From NCBI GenBank assembly GCA_030530775.1, contig JAUMUG010000003.1, forward strand, positions 277,713 to 341,712: a stretch of 64,000 bases of DNA. The letters run 5' to 3'. Origin of the DNA: Lautropia sp. (GTDB taxonomy: Bacteria; Pseudomonadota; Gammaproteobacteria; Burkholderiales; Burkholderiaceae_E). Made by a program: the position numbers and the translations under genes. Positions 1-9,045 of the stretch are shown here, piece by piece. The notes beneath the pieces are model-generated. The model saw only the letters and a program-made list of their open reading frames with translations, searched no databases and was not told the origin of the DNA. Each line of letters opens with the position of its first letter. Positions within the stretch are counted from its first letter, which is position 1.

Positions 1-1
1 A

Positions 2-1399
2 CGTCGCGGCGAAAACGCCAGCATCGGCAACGGACGCAACGGGCGTCGTACCGAGCGCACCGAACGGAGTGAACGTGCCGAACGCAATGAACGCGCAGAG
101 CAGACCGAACGGCCGACACGGCAACGGGCGGAGAAGCCGGCCCGTGACACGCGCGACGCAAGGGAAACACGTGAGGGACGCGAAGGACGTGAGGCTCGCG
201 AACCCCGCGACGGCCGCAAAGCACGTGAAAATCGTGAAGTCCGCGAGAACGGCCGTGATCGCGACACTGGCCGCCAGAATGGCGAGCGTAATGCCGACCG
301 TGCCGAAACCGCTGCAGCCGAAAGCAGTGCTCCAGCCCGCGGCCGCAATCAGGAACGCGCTCGCCGCCGTCGCAACGCCGACAGCACCGAGGCTCAGCCG
401 AACGAAGCGACGACCGTCACCGAGGCCCCGGAAGAGTCATCGAAGGTCGTTGCCGTCGCCGCGGCGCCGATCATCGACACGGTGACGAGCACCGAAGGCA
501 ATGACGCTTCCGCTGCAACGGCCGTGGCTGAAGAAGGCGAACGCCGTCGTCGTCGGCGTAACCGCCGCGATCGTAATGAAGGAGCCCAGACCGGACAGGA
601 CGCCGCCTCCCCGACCCCGGGCAAGGAAAGTGGTCAAGGCGTCGAAACGGCCTCTACGGAAGAAGGTGTGGAAGGAGTACCCGCCACGTCGCCCCGTGGC
701 CGTCGCGCTCGACGGGGCACGACAGGCGCCTCCGGGGCCGCCGAGGTTTCCGCTCCGACGGCCGCCGAAGCCGATGTCGAACCGGCCGCACCGCCAGCCG
801 ACCCGCAGGTCGCGCCTGAAACACCGGCCCGCCGCAGCGACGCGAAAGCCCGCACCGTGGAAGCAAGCACCGAAACACTGCCACGGGAGCGCCCATCGTC
901 ACCTGCTGCCGAGGCGGCACCCGAAGCAACCCTGTCGGCCCCGCAATCCATCGCCGAAACACCACGATCCGTCACTGAAGCACCGGGCCAGGATACGACG
1001 GACAGCGGCGCCCCCCCCGCTGCTGCCATTCCGGCAAACCCGCCGGCGAGCGAAACCGGTCCGGCACCGATGGATACGCAGAAGCATCAGACGGTCGAGC
1101 AGCGCCCCGCCGAGCCCGAAACGGCTCCAGCCCCAGCCGCCGCACCGAGGAAACCCGCTACCAAACCGAGTGTTCCGGCACCGGAAGAAGCCCCCCGGGC
1201 ACTGGAAGAAGTCGTCCAGTCCGCTGGTCTGGAATGGGTGCAGACCAGCAGCCCGGCCAGGTCTGAAGCCGAAACCGTCACCACGCCTGCGCCGCGCCGG
1301 CCGCGTCGCCAGCGCAAGCCGAAGGTACGGGTCGAAGCCGAACCTCTGCAGCAGGTCGAAACTCAGGCGAGCAAGCCCGGCGACGAAGGCAGCGCCTGA
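2..1399 (+). CDS. rne: RNase E, C-terminal disordered region (5' truncated by window edge)
   Basis: The reading frame is open from base 2 to the TGA at 1397-1399. It encodes a low-complexity tail: first Arg/Glu-rich (repeats such as RTERTERSERAERNERAE), then Ala/Pro/Thr/Glu-rich, with basic patches such as RRRRRRNRRDR. This is the degradosome-scaffold and RNA-binding half of RNase E, which makes the main endonucleolytic cuts in mRNA and rRNA processing. Near the end, GLEWVQT resembles the short conserved C-terminal motif I know from betaproteobacterial RNase E proteins. The catalytic S1/DNase-I-like half lies upstream of the window, so the assignment rests on composition, the terminal motif and the moaA neighbour. 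Other frames over this stretch are also open because of the GC-rich composition. Confidence 0.8.
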   Translation, partial: RRGENASIGNGRNGRRTERTERSERAERNERAEQTERPTRQRAEKPARDTRDARETREGREGREAREPRDGRKARENREVRENGRDRDTGRQNGERNADRAETAAAESSAPARGRNQERARRRRNADSTEAQPNEATTVTEAPEESSKVVAVAAAPIIDTVTSTEGNDASAATAVAEEGERRRRRRNRRDRNEGAQTGQDAASPTPGKESGQGVETASTEEGVEGVPATSPRGRRARRGTTGASGAAEVSAPTAAEADVEPAAPPADPQVAPETPARRSDAKARTVEASTETLPRERPSSPAAEAAPEATLSAPQSIAETPRSVTEAPGQDTTDSGAPPAAAIPANPPASETGPAPMDTQKHQTVEQRPAEPETAPAPAAAPRKPATKPSVPAPEEAPRALEEVVQSAGLEWVQTSSPARSEAETVTTPAPRRPRRQRKPKVRVEAEPLQQVETQASKPGDEGSA

Positions 1400-1442
1400 G
1401 CCATGCCCCTGCATCGCGGGGCCCCCATGGGCATGGATCGAG

Positions 1443-1480
1443 GAAAACACCACGACGGCTCCGGGAGCGTGGGCGTTTTC
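1443..1480 (+). terminator. Probable rho-independent terminator of rne
   Basis: About 45 bp after the rne stop there is an inverted repeat whose arms start GAAAAC and end GTTTTC. The interior pairs imperfectly and the tip is CTCC/GGAG. The T-rich end runs into tttcttcc. A second small inverted repeat (CCATGCCC/GGGCATGG, 1401-1436) lies just before it. The rest of 1400-1714, up to moaA, holds no recognisable gene or riboswitch. Confidence 0.5.
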
Positions 1481-1714
1481 TTCCGCCCATGCCGCTGGGG
1501 CCCCGACACGGCGTGAGCCGTCTGCCGCTTCGCCAGCCTCGACCCGGGGACTACTCCGCTATGCTTGATGCAACGAGCCCCGGCTCGATCCTTGCGGTCG
1601 CCACCAGAAAAGCATGTCCACTCGATGCCACGATGGGGGGCAGACTTCGACAGCGGAGTCTGCGGCCTCCGTACCGTATCTGTTGGCATTCCTATCCGAC
1701 TTTCTATCTCTGTC

Positions 1715-2857
1715 ATGCCGGAACGTGTCATCCCCATTGTCGACATGCGTTCGCACAGGCGCGAACCGCCCACCCCGCCCGGGACTGCCGGTGCCGACGC
1801 GGCCGCACGGCTGCCACTGCCGACCGACGGCTCGCTGCCGGACGGACGGGGCCGGCCCTTGCACGATCTACGCATCTCGGTCACCGACCGCTGCAACTTT
1901 CGATGTTCATATTGCATGCCGCGCGAGGTCTTCGGCAAGGATCACCCCTTCCTGCCGCACAGTGCATTGCTGAGCTTCGAGGAAATCTCCCGGCTGGCGC
2001 AGATCTTCATCGGTCTCGGGGTACGCAAGATTCGCCTGACCGGTGGTGAACCTTTGCTGCGACGCAACGTCGAGCGGCTGATCGAACAGCTTGCGGCCCT
2101 GCGCCGCCCGGACGGTCGGCCGGTCGAATTGACGCTGACCACCAATGCCTCGTTGCTGGCCCGCAAGGCCAGGATGTTGCGGCAGGCCGGCCTGGACCGA
2201 ATCACGGTCAGCCTCGACAGCTTGAACGATGCGCTGTTCCGACGGTTGAACGATGCGGATTTTCCGGTGGCCCGCGTGCTGGCCGGCATCGACGCTGCCC
2301 GCGAAGCCGGTTTTCCGAACATCAAGATCAATATGGTGGTCCGCCGGGGCCTGAACGACGGCGAGATTCTGCCGATGGTCGAGCGCTTTCGCGGTAGTGG
2401 CCATATCCTGCGCTTCATCGAATACATGGACGTGGGCGCCAGCAATGGCTGGCGGATGGACGAAGTGCTGCCGAGTCGTGACGTGGTGGCACGCATCGAT
2501 GCCGTCCATCCGTTGGAAGCGGTCGGCGCCAACTACCCCGGCGAAGTGGCCAGTCGCTGGCGCTTTCTGGATGGTGCCGGCGAAATCGGTGTGATCTCAT
2601 CGGTGACCCAGCCCTTCTGCTCCGACTGTTCCCGACTGCGCTTGTCGACCGAGGGCAAAATCTACACCTGTCTATTCGCGCATGAGGGCTACGACCTGAA
2701 GACTTTGCTGCGTGGCGGTCGCAGCCCGGCCGAAATTTCCGCCGCACTGGCTGCCGTCTGGCAAACCCGCCAGGATCGCTATTCCGAGTTGCGCAGTGCA
2801 CAAACCGGCGCTCCGGCCGACCGGCGACGCATCGAGATGAGTTACATAGGTGGTTGA
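1715..2857 (+). CDS. moaA: GTP 3',8-cyclase MoaA (molybdenum cofactor synthesis)
   Basis: Radical-SAM enzyme that, with MoaC, converts GTP to cyclic pyranopterin monophosphate, the first step of molybdopterin synthesis in the cytoplasm. The N-terminal [4Fe-4S] cysteines are C60, C64 and C67 in [23 protein letters not shown] is the SAM-binding GGEP motif. The second cluster ligands are in [19 protein letters not shown], and the protein ends in the GG tail that MoaA needs. The ATG at 1715 was chosen because [10 protein letters not shown] matches the N-terminus of Burkholderiales MoaA; the frame is open further upstream to 1565. The product is 380 aa, slightly long owing to a Pro/Ala-rich N-terminal stretch. 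The next gene starts 6 bp downstream, so the two are probably co-transcribed. Confidence 0.95.
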   Translation: MPERVIPIVDMRSHRREPPTPPGTAGADAAARLPLPTDGSLPDGRGRPLHDLRISVTDRCNFRCSYCMPREVFGKDHPFLPHSALLSFEEISRLAQIFIGLGVRKIRLTGGEPLLRRNVERLIEQLAALRRPDGRPVELTLTTNASLLARKARMLRQAGLDRITVSLDSLNDALFRRLNDADFPVARVLAGIDAAREAGFPNIKINMVVRRGLNDGEILPMVERFRGSGHILRFIEYMDVGASNGWRMDEVLPSRDVVARIDAVHPLEAVGANYPGEVASRWRFLDGAGEIGVISSVTQPFCSDCSRLRLSTEGKIYTCLFAHEGYDLKTLLRGGRSPAEISAALAAVWQTRQDRYSELRSAQTGAPADRRRIEMSYIGG

Positions 2858-2863
2858 ATCCCG

Positions 2864-5062
2864 ATGCGACACACGCCCACGACCCCAGATGCCGGTACAG
2901 CCGAGGCCGTCGACATCACCGGCGTGATCCTCGCCGGCGGTGCGGCCCGGCGGATGCAGTCGGACAGTACTCATATCGACAAGGGGCTACTGCCTCTGGG
3001 TGGCCACCCGCTGATCGTCTGGCTCCTGCAGCGGCTGGCCCCGCAGGTGAGCAGGCTGCTGATCAGTGCCAATCGCAATCTGCCATCCTATCGCCGCCTT
3101 GGCTTTCCGGTCGTCACCGACATCCATCCCGGCCAACCGGGCCCGCTGGCCGGCATTCACGCCGCGCTATCGGCGGCCGACACCGACTGGCTGGCCGTGA
3201 CCGCCTGCGATACACCCTTTTTGCCGTCCGGCTGGGTATCGGTGCTGCTGAACGAGGCACGACGCCAGCAACGGCCGATCGCCTACGCCTGCGACAGCGA
3301 ACGGGAACACCCGTTGGTGGCCGTCATCCACCGCTCGCTGCAACCCTCCTTCGAGCAGGCACTGACCGAAGACAACCGCCGCGTTCGTCGACTCTATCGA
3401 CGACATGGCGCCATCACCGTCCGCTTCGACGACGATACCGCCTTCTTCAACATCAATACCCCCGAGAGCTGGCAGCAGGCGCAACGCCTGATCTCGATGC
3501 CTTGCGGATCTGCATCCGCGCCACCCTCCTCGTCCAACTCGCCTGGTTCGCCCACGTCCACCCAATCCTCGTCGCCGGACACTTCCTCCGTTTTGCATAT
3601 TCCGCCTTCGAGTATCCTGGTCTCAACCCATCCGTCCACCCAGCCCGGCCCACCCGTGTCATTACCCTGCCCTCACACTCCGTCTGACACCCCCCCGGAG
3701 TCTTCGACGTCCTTTGCATCCGCACGTACCATGGCTTCATCATGGCCGGTGGCCCCCGATTTGAATAACGCGACCCTGAGTAACGCGACCCTTGGTCTGC
3801 CCGGCTTCGACCCGAACGCCGTTTCGGTCGAACAGGCCCGTGCCGTGTTTGCACGTTGGCTGCCGACCGTGGTTGGCGTCGAGCCGTTGCCGCTGGCCGA
3901 TTGCCTGGGGCGGACACTGGCCGAACCGCTCACTGCCCCCTTCGACCTGCCGCCGTATGACAATGCCGCGATGGATGGCTATGCACTGCGCCATAGCGAT
4001 CTCGACGCCGGCGACGAACACCTGCTGCCGCTGGCCGGCATCACCCTCGCCGGAGATGCTCCCGCCGTGCTGCCCCCCGGCCACACGCGGCGCATCATGA
4101 CCGGCGCGCCGATGCCTGTCGGGGCCGACACGGTCGTGCCGCAGGAAGAAGTCGGGCTGATCACTGCCGCGTCTGCGGACGATACCGCCGGCAAGCCAAT
4201 GGTCCGCTTCGGTACCAAGGTGCGTGCCGGCCAGCACGTGCGGCTGCGCGGTGAGGACATGCGCACCGGTGATGTCGCCCTGCCGGCCGGTCGCCGCCTG
4301 ATGCCGGCCGACATCGGTGTGGCAGCCTCACTGGGACTGGCCACCCTGTCGGTGTACCGCCGGCTGCGCGTCGGCGTGCTGTCCACCGGCAGCGAACTGC
4401 TGCAGGCCGGCCAAAACAGCACCGTCGAAGGGCGGATTTACGACAGCAACCGCCACACGCTGCTGACCATGGTCACGATGCAAGGTTATCAGGCAGTGGA
4501 CCTGGGCGTGCTGCCCGACCAGCCCGAGGCCCTGCAACAGGCGTTGCACGACGCCGGCGAGCGGGTCGATGTGATTCTGTCGTCCGGTGGGGCAGCCGGC
4601 GGTGATGCCGACTTCATTCAGCAGGTGGCGGCCATGCAGGGAGAAGCCCATGCCTGGAAGCTGCGCATGCGCCCGGGCCGCCCGTTGATCGTCGGCCGCA
4701 TCGGCCAGGCCGTACTGTTCGGTCTGCCCGGCAACCCGGTAGCCGCATTGGTCTGCTATTTATTCGTCATCCGTGACGCCCTGCGGCAGATGGCTGGTGC
4801 AACCCCGCAACGACCGCTGCCGATCCGGGCGCAAGCGGGTTGCGCTTTCGACAAACGTGCCGGCCGAACCGAATATCAGCGCATCCGCCTTCAATACAAT
4901 GAATCCGGTGTGGCGGTTGCCACGCCGTGCGGCAGCCAGAGTTCGGCGATGATGCGCACCTTTGCCGACGCTGATGGCATTGCCGTGCTGCCCGAAGCCT
5001 GCGGTCCGGTCACGACGGGAGACTGGATCGACGTCATCCCGATGCACGGCCTGCTTGTCTGA
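2864..5062 (+). CDS. MobA-MoeA fusion: Moco guanylyltransferase / molybdopterin molybdenumtransferase
   Basis: One uninterrupted 732-codon frame carries two Moco enzymes usually made by separate genes. Residues ~18-205 are MobA, which attaches GMP to Moco: nucleotide-binding LAGGAARRM (23-31) and PGQPGPLAGIHAAL. Residues ~312-732 are MoeA, which inserts molybdate into adenylated molybdopterin: DNAAMDGYA, GAPMPVGADTVV, STGSELL, SSGGAAGGDADF and GLPGNPVAA. Between them lies a ~105-residue Ser/Pro/Thr-rich linker with no visible domain. An in-frame ATG at 3731 (MASSWPVAP) could start MoeA alone, so the linker DNA may be an untranslated spacer that happens to lack stops, or a MobA stop may have been lost. 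The gene sits 6 bp behind moaA. Domain calls are secure; the fusion itself is inferred from the open frame. Confidence 0.85.
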   Translation: MRHTPTTPDAGTAEAVDITGVILAGGAARRMQSDSTHIDKGLLPLGGHPLIVWLLQRLAPQVSRLLISANRNLPSYRRLGFPVVTDIHPGQPGPLAGIHAALSAADTDWLAVTACDTPFLPSGWVSVLLNEARRQQRPIAYACDSEREHPLVAVIHRSLQPSFEQALTEDNRRVRRLYRRHGAITVRFDDDTAFFNINTPESWQQAQRLISMPCGSASAPPSSSNSPGSPTSTQSSSPDTSSVLHIPPSSILVSTHPSTQPGPPVSLPCPHTPSDTPPESSTSFASARTMASSWPVAPDLNNATLSNATLGLPGFDPNAVSVEQARAVFARWLPTVVGVEPLPLADCLGRTLAEPLTAPFDLPPYDNAAMDGYALRHSDLDAGDEHLLPLAGITLAGDAPAVLPPGHTRRIMTGAPMPVGADTVVPQEEVGLITAASADDTAGKPMVRFGTKVRAGQHVRLRGEDMRTGDVALPAGRRLMPADIGVAASLGLATLSVYRRLRVGVLSTGSELLQAGQNSTVEGRIYDSNRHTLLTMVTMQGYQAVDLGVLPDQPEALQQALHDAGERVDVILSSGGAAGGDADFIQQVAAMQGEAHAWKLRMRPGRPLIVGRIGQAVLFGLPGNPVAALVCYLFVIRDALRQMAGATPQRPLPIRAQAGCAFDKRAGRTEYQRIRLQYNESGVAVATPCGSQSSAMMRTFADADGIAVLPEACGPVTTGDWIDVIPMHGLLV

Positions 5063-5409
5063 GCCTCGGGCCCGACTGCCCGAACCTGGGCTCCCGGGCC
5101 ACAGCCGATTTGCCAGCCACGGAGCGGACACGGGCCGCGTTCGGCCGAGTCCGCCGTGTCCGCCCGTGCGTTTTCTGCGCTCCAGGCTCCCCGCTTTCCC
5201 TCCCCGATCCGATGACTCAACCCTGCTGCCCCTACGTCATGCTCGAGACCCCGTTGACCGATGTCGCCACGCCATATCTCCCCCCGTTGCCCCCCCTCGA
5301 CCGCCTGGATGACGGTAATCGGGCAAGCCGGATCCGAGCCCGCCCGGCGCAAGCAGTGGCTGACGGGCAGCATCGGGACAGCGGCCACGACACGGGAACC
5401 GGGAACGGA
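5063..5409. other. Non-coding stretch between mobA-moeA and the parvulin gene
   Basis: 347 bp, GC-rich. The parvulin frame stays open upstream to 5110, but the extra ~100 residues are low-complexity, rich in Arg and Pro, and precede a clear signal peptide, so they are treated as untranslated. I see no RNA gene, terminator or promoter that I can support. Confidence 0.4.
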
Positions 5410-6024
5410 ATGGATCGGGGCAGCTCAACCGGTGCAGGAGAACTGACCGCCCGGTTGACGCTGGCCCTTGGGCTACTGTCGGCAGCTGCCGGTGCTGCCT
5501 GGGCCACGGATGCGCCGGACCGGCACGCGATCGATCCCAAAGCCGCTGCCGACGTGCCCGTACCACAACTGATCAGCGACGAGGTGCTGAGCGAGGAATA
5601 CAACGCCTATCGCCAAAGCGTCAAAGGCATGAAGATGTACCGGGTCAGCTACATTCTGCTGGCCGATGAAGACAGCGCCCGCGACTGGCTCAAACGCATA
5701 CGCTCGGGCGCCGGTTTCGAGAACGTCGCCCGCGAGCACTCCAAACACCAGGAAAGCGCGCTGCGCGGCGGCGCCCTGGGTACCTTCGCCACCTGCCGTT
5801 GGGCCAAGGACACGGTGGCGATGCTCGACGAACTGCGACCTGGCCAGATCTACAAGAAGCCGGTCAAGGCCAGCCACGGCTGGGCACTGTACCGGCTGGA
5901 CGATGTGCAACCGCTGAAACCGCTCAGCTTTGCACAGTACAAGACCCAACTGCTCGAGGGCAGCTTCAAGCCCGAATGCCCGTGGGTGCCACCGGTGAAC
6001 GTGGGGGTGCCGCGGCGACCTTGA
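5410..6024 (+). CDS. Periplasmic PpiC-type (parvulin) peptidyl-prolyl isomerase
   Basis: 204 aa. The N-terminus has a Sec-type signal: a short charged start, hydrophobic LTLALGLLSAAAGAA and a likely cleavage after AWA. A single parvulin domain follows at about residues 75-180, recognisable by VSYILLADEDSARDWLKRI, GAGFENVAREHS, the GGALGTF loop, LRPGQIYKKPVK and HGWALYRLDD. Parvulins catalyse cis/trans proline isomerisation and often assist folding of exported proteins. The ATG at 5410 was chosen because it places the signal peptide correctly and follows a GGGAAC-type ribosome-binding stretch. It is convergent with the ATPase gene on the other strand. The client is unknown; there is no extra chaperone domain as in SurA. 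Confidence 0.8.
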   Translation: MDRGSSTGAGELTARLTLALGLLSAAAGAAWATDAPDRHAIDPKAAADVPVPQLISDEVLSEEYNAYRQSVKGMKMYRVSYILLADEDSARDWLKRIRSGAGFENVAREHSKHQESALRGGALGTFATCRWAKDTVAMLDELRPGQIYKKPVKASHGWALYRLDDVQPLKPLSFAQYKTQLLEGSFKPECPWVPPVNVGVPRRP

Positions 6025-6082
6025 AATCGTTGGCACGATTCCGTACCCGCGCAGAATGCTCCGCCGTCAAAGTGTCCCGCCG

Positions 6083-7918
6083 TCAAAGCTCCACCGGCGG
6101 GGCGTTCTTGAGCGCTTCACCCAGCGTGGTGAGCCCCGCCGTCACGCAGGCCGCGCCGGCCAGCCGCAGTGGCCGCATGCCGGATTTCATCGCAGTCAGA
6201 CGCAGTTTGCGCAGATCTGGCTCGTCGATGATATGGCGGCGAATCTCCTCGTCGTTCATCAGGATTTCGTAGAGGCCGGTACGGCCCCGGAACCCGGTCA
6301 TGCGACACTGCAGACAACCGACCGCCCGATAGACCCGCTCGGGTTTGGGCAGTTTGCGATAGGGCTTGACGAAATCCTGCCAGACCTCATCGCTGATTTC
6401 GCCATCATCCTGCCGGCATGCCGGGCACAGCGTGCGCGTCAGCCGCTGCGCCATCACCCCGATCAACGTCGATTGCAGCAGATAGGCCGGCACGCCCAGA
6501 TCCAGCAGGCGGGTGATGGCACTCGGCGCATCGTTGGTGTGCAGCGTCGAAATCACCAGGTGGCCGGTCAGCGCGGCCTGCACCGCCATCTCGGCCGTTT
6601 CCAGATCGCGGATCTCACCCACCATGATGATGTCCGGGTCCTGCCGCATCAGCGCGCGAATGCCGTCGGCAAAACCCAGATCGATGGCCGGCTGCACCTG
6701 CATCTGGTTGAAGCTGTTTTCCACCATCTCGATCGGATCTTCGATGGTCGAGACGTTGACTTCCTCGGTGGCCAGTTCGCGCAGCGTGGCATACAGCGTG
6801 GTGGTCTTGCCCGAACCGGTCGGTCCCGTCACCAGCACGATGCCGTGATTGCGACCGGTCATTTCCTTCCAGCGTGCCAGATCCTCGCCGGTCAGCCCCA
6901 ACTGTTCGAAATCCCGTGACAACACGGCCGGATCGAACACCCGCATCACCAGCTTTTCGCCAAAGACCGTCGGCAGCGTCGACAACCGCAATTCGATCTC
7001 GTGCCCATCGGCGGCGCGGGTCTTGATCCGCCCATCCTGCGGCCGGCGCTTCTCGACCACATCCATCCGGCCCAGCAGCTTGATACGGCTGGTCATCGCC
7101 GACATGACCCCCGGCGGCACCTGATAGACATTGTTCAGCACACCGTCGATACGGAAACGCACCACACCCAGATCGCGACGCGGCTCCAAATGGATATCGC
7201 TGGCACGCTGCTCGAAAGCGTATTGCCACAGCCAATCGACCAAGGTCACGATGTGCTGATCGTTGGCATCGAAGTTGCGCCCGCTCTTGCCCAATTCGAC
7301 CAGTTGCTCGAAATTGCTCTGCGAGCCGACCCGCCCGGTGCGCTGCGCACTGCGGATGGTGCTGGCCAGACTGAAGAATTCAACCAGATAGCGCTGCAGA
7401 TCGAGCGGATTGGCCATCACCGGCACCACCCGTTTGCGCAGCGTATGGCTCAGCTCGTTGACCCATTCGGCCGTCATGTAGGGTTCGGCGGTGGCGATCA
7501 CCACCGAATCGTGGCTGACTTCCAGCGGCAGAATCCGGTAGCGGCTGGCATAGGCTTTGGACATCACCTCGCCGATGCGGGAAAAATCCACCTTCAGCGG
7601 ATCGATGCGCTGAAAACCGACACCGGCCCGATCGGCAAACCACTGACACAACCAGTCCAGATCCAGCAGCCGATGGGGCGGCCGCAGCGACTTCAGCTTG
7701 CGCTCGGCGATCATCACCAGCGGATGGCGGTCGGCCGACGACAGACTGGCATCCCGGCTCAGCGTCACTGCCTGCTCATCGCTCAGATGCCCTTCATGCG
7801 CCAGCAGCATCAGCAGTCTGTCGATGCTCAGTCGCCGTCCCGGCTCGCCCGGTAACATGGTCCCGTCGTCGGCTCCCTCGATGTGGGTTTGGATCACGCC
7901 AGTCTCGCTCACGCGCAC
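6083..7918 (-). CDS. GspE/PilB-type traffic ATPase (stand-alone)
   Basis: 611 aa member of the type II secretion / type IV pilus assembly ATPase family. An N-terminal GspE-II-like region (about 30-190) precedes the ATPase core, with Walker A GPTGSGKTTT from residue 365, Asp box TIEDPIE, Walker B DPDIIMVGEIRD (428-439) and His box TGHLVISTLHT. A zinc tetracysteine motif is present (C498, C501, C535, C538). Such ATPases power assembly of pseudopili or pili at the inner membrane, but no other secretion or pilus gene lies in this window, so the partner machine is unknown. The frame opens with GTG at 7918; GTG 7912 has a better-spaced GGAAA, and ATG 7858 is also possible. The gene is convergent with the parvulin gene. 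Confidence 0.85.
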   Translation of the reverse strand: MRVSETGVIQTHIEGADDGTMLPGEPGRRLSIDRLLMLLAHEGHLSDEQAVTLSRDASLSSADRHPLVMIAERKLKSLRPPHRLLDLDWLCQWFADRAGVGFQRIDPLKVDFSRIGEVMSKAYASRYRILPLEVSHDSVVIATAEPYMTAEWVNELSHTLRKRVVPVMANPLDLQRYLVEFFSLASTIRSAQRTGRVGSQSNFEQLVELGKSGRNFDANDQHIVTLVDWLWQYAFEQRASDIHLEPRRDLGVVRFRIDGVLNNVYQVPPGVMSAMTSRIKLLGRMDVVEKRRPQDGRIKTRAADGHEIELRLSTLPTVFGEKLVMRVFDPAVLSRDFEQLGLTGEDLARWKEMTGRNHGIVLVTGPTGSGKTTTLYATLRELATEEVNVSTIEDPIEMVENSFNQMQVQPAIDLGFADGIRALMRQDPDIIMVGEIRDLETAEMAVQAALTGHLVISTLHTNDAPSAITRLLDLGVPAYLLQSTLIGVMAQRLTRTLCPACRQDDGEISDEVWQDFVKPYRKLPKPERVYRAVGCLQCRMTGFRGRTGLYEILMNDEEIRRHIIDEPDLRKLRLTAMKSGMRPLRLAGAACVTAGLTTLGEALKNAPPVEL

Positions 7919-8293
7919 TTTCCGTCATTGTCGATCCGACAGATATACCCGAAGGCGCCGCCCAGCATCGCCCGGCACAGGACGAGTGGTTGCGGAGGGC
8001 GGCTGGGGTGCTGGCGCATCCGCGGGACGAACTGCCTGCCTGCGGCCAGAACCTGCACGCCGGTGCCGACGATCCGAATCGACGGTTTTCCGAGCACGAT
8101 CGAAACAGGCCGCATAATACGCAGTTCCGACGTCCTCACCGGAGCCCTGAACGTTTGGACGGGCCGGCGGCTCCCCCGGTCGGACCGTCACCGCCGGTAG
8201 TGCCCGATACGGCCGGGTACGCCTCTGCCTCTCCTTCCGTGATCGCCGCCGTCCTGGCCCCAGGGTCTGAAAACGCCTACTACCCCGCACACC
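7919..8293. other. Divergent intergenic region, no gene supported
   Basis: 375 bp between the divergent ATPase gene (minus) and a hypothetical gene (plus). It must hold the promoters of one or both, but I cannot point to a convincing -35/-10 pair. A minus-strand open frame crosses it and continues through the plus-strand hypothetical gene; it shows no family features and is treated as spurious. Confidence 0.4.
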
Positions 8294-8890
8294 ATGAGCA
8301 AACGCCACCGCACCGAAAGCCTGAATGCCGAATTCATCGATGGGTACGCGCAGGGATGGCGCTTTGGTGTGTCGGAGGCTTTTCGGGCATGCCTCGACAT
8401 CCAGCTGGACGTGCGGGTCGACAAGGCGGCCAATCAGGCGCTGGCCGACAGCCTCGGTCGCAAGCCGACGGCGACCGAACGCATCATGCGGCCGATCTGG
8501 ACCCAGGGTTCCCCGGCAGCCTATGCGTTTTCCCGTGGCTATATGTTGCACGAACCGGCGCAAGCAGCCGCCCTGCCCTGGGCCGAAGCGCTGCCGAAGT
8601 TGAAACGCTCGGTGGTGATTCTGGATGCCAAGCCCGACGACGATGCGCCGGGCACGGAGAATGAGACGAACGATGCCGTCGGACAGCAGAACGACGCAGC
8701 AGCGATTGACGAAGCCGCTGCAGGCGCAACCGATACGACAGCGACCACCACCAACCTTCGTGCCAACGGCAACGGCTGGGTCGAATTCGAGGTCTACCAC
8801 TATCAGGACGGTCGCATCACTCGAAAAGAAAACCGCCGGCTGAGCCAGGCAGCTTTCGTACACCTGCTGCAGACCGGCCAGGGTCTGTGA
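8294..8890 (+). CDS. Hypothetical protein
   Basis: 198 aa, family not recognised. Residues 1-115 look like a folded soluble domain (for example AEFIDGYAQGWRFGVSEAF and ALPKLKRSVVILD). Residues ~118-160 are acidic and Ala/Thr-rich, likely disordered. Residues ~160-198 form a second short ordered segment (GWVEFEVYHYQDGRITRKE). There is no signal peptide, membrane helix or catalytic motif I can name. It was preferred to the overlapping minus-strand frame because its residue composition and alternating hydrophobic pattern look protein-like. It is convergent with the Mrp operon. Confidence 0.55.
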   Translation: MSKRHRTESLNAEFIDGYAQGWRFGVSEAFRACLDIQLDVRVDKAANQALADSLGRKPTATERIMRPIWTQGSPAAYAFSRGYMLHEPAQAAALPWAEALPKLKRSVVILDAKPDDDAPGTENETNDAVGQQNDAAAIDEAAAGATDTTATTTNLRANGNGWVEFEVYHYQDGRITRKENRRLSQAAFVHLLQTGQGL

Positions 8891-9016
8891 ATCGAACCGG
8901 CAGAGGACTCCTGGAGGGGAAAGCCACGGGTTCTCTCATCGGCTCACCAGCCACTCGTATATCCGACCTGCCGCGCACGCGCACGGTTCGGAGATCATGC
9001 CAGTGCCCGCCCGATA

Positions 9017-9039
9017 CGCCCCCCGTCCAAAACGGGGCG
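9017..9039. terminator. Possible bidirectional terminator hairpin
   Basis: CCCCG, seven loop bases and CGGGG, extended by outer CGCC/GGCG pairing with mismatch. On the plus strand it is followed by atgtttt. It lies between the convergent hypothetical gene and mnhG, which suits a shared terminator. The T-tract is short. Confidence 0.35.
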
Positions 9040-9045
9040 ATGTTT

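Noticed and set aside
1400..1714. Possible molybdenum-cofactor riboswitch upstream of moaA
   Set aside because: I could find only a terminator-like hairpin and a small inverted repeat, with no conserved Moco riboswitch blocks.
3731..5062. Annotating moeA as a separate gene from the ATG at 3731
   Set aside because: The frame is continuous with mobA and there is no stop between, so a single fused entry is reported with the alternative noted.
6058..6088. Short direct repeat CCGCCGTCAAAG near the end of the parvulin gene
   Set aside because: Two copies only, partly inside the ATPase gene end; probably chance.
7925..8863. Minus-strand 312-codon frame overlapping the hypothetical gene
   Set aside because: Its residues lack the ordered pattern of the plus-strand product, and its end is low-complexity Arg/Pro.
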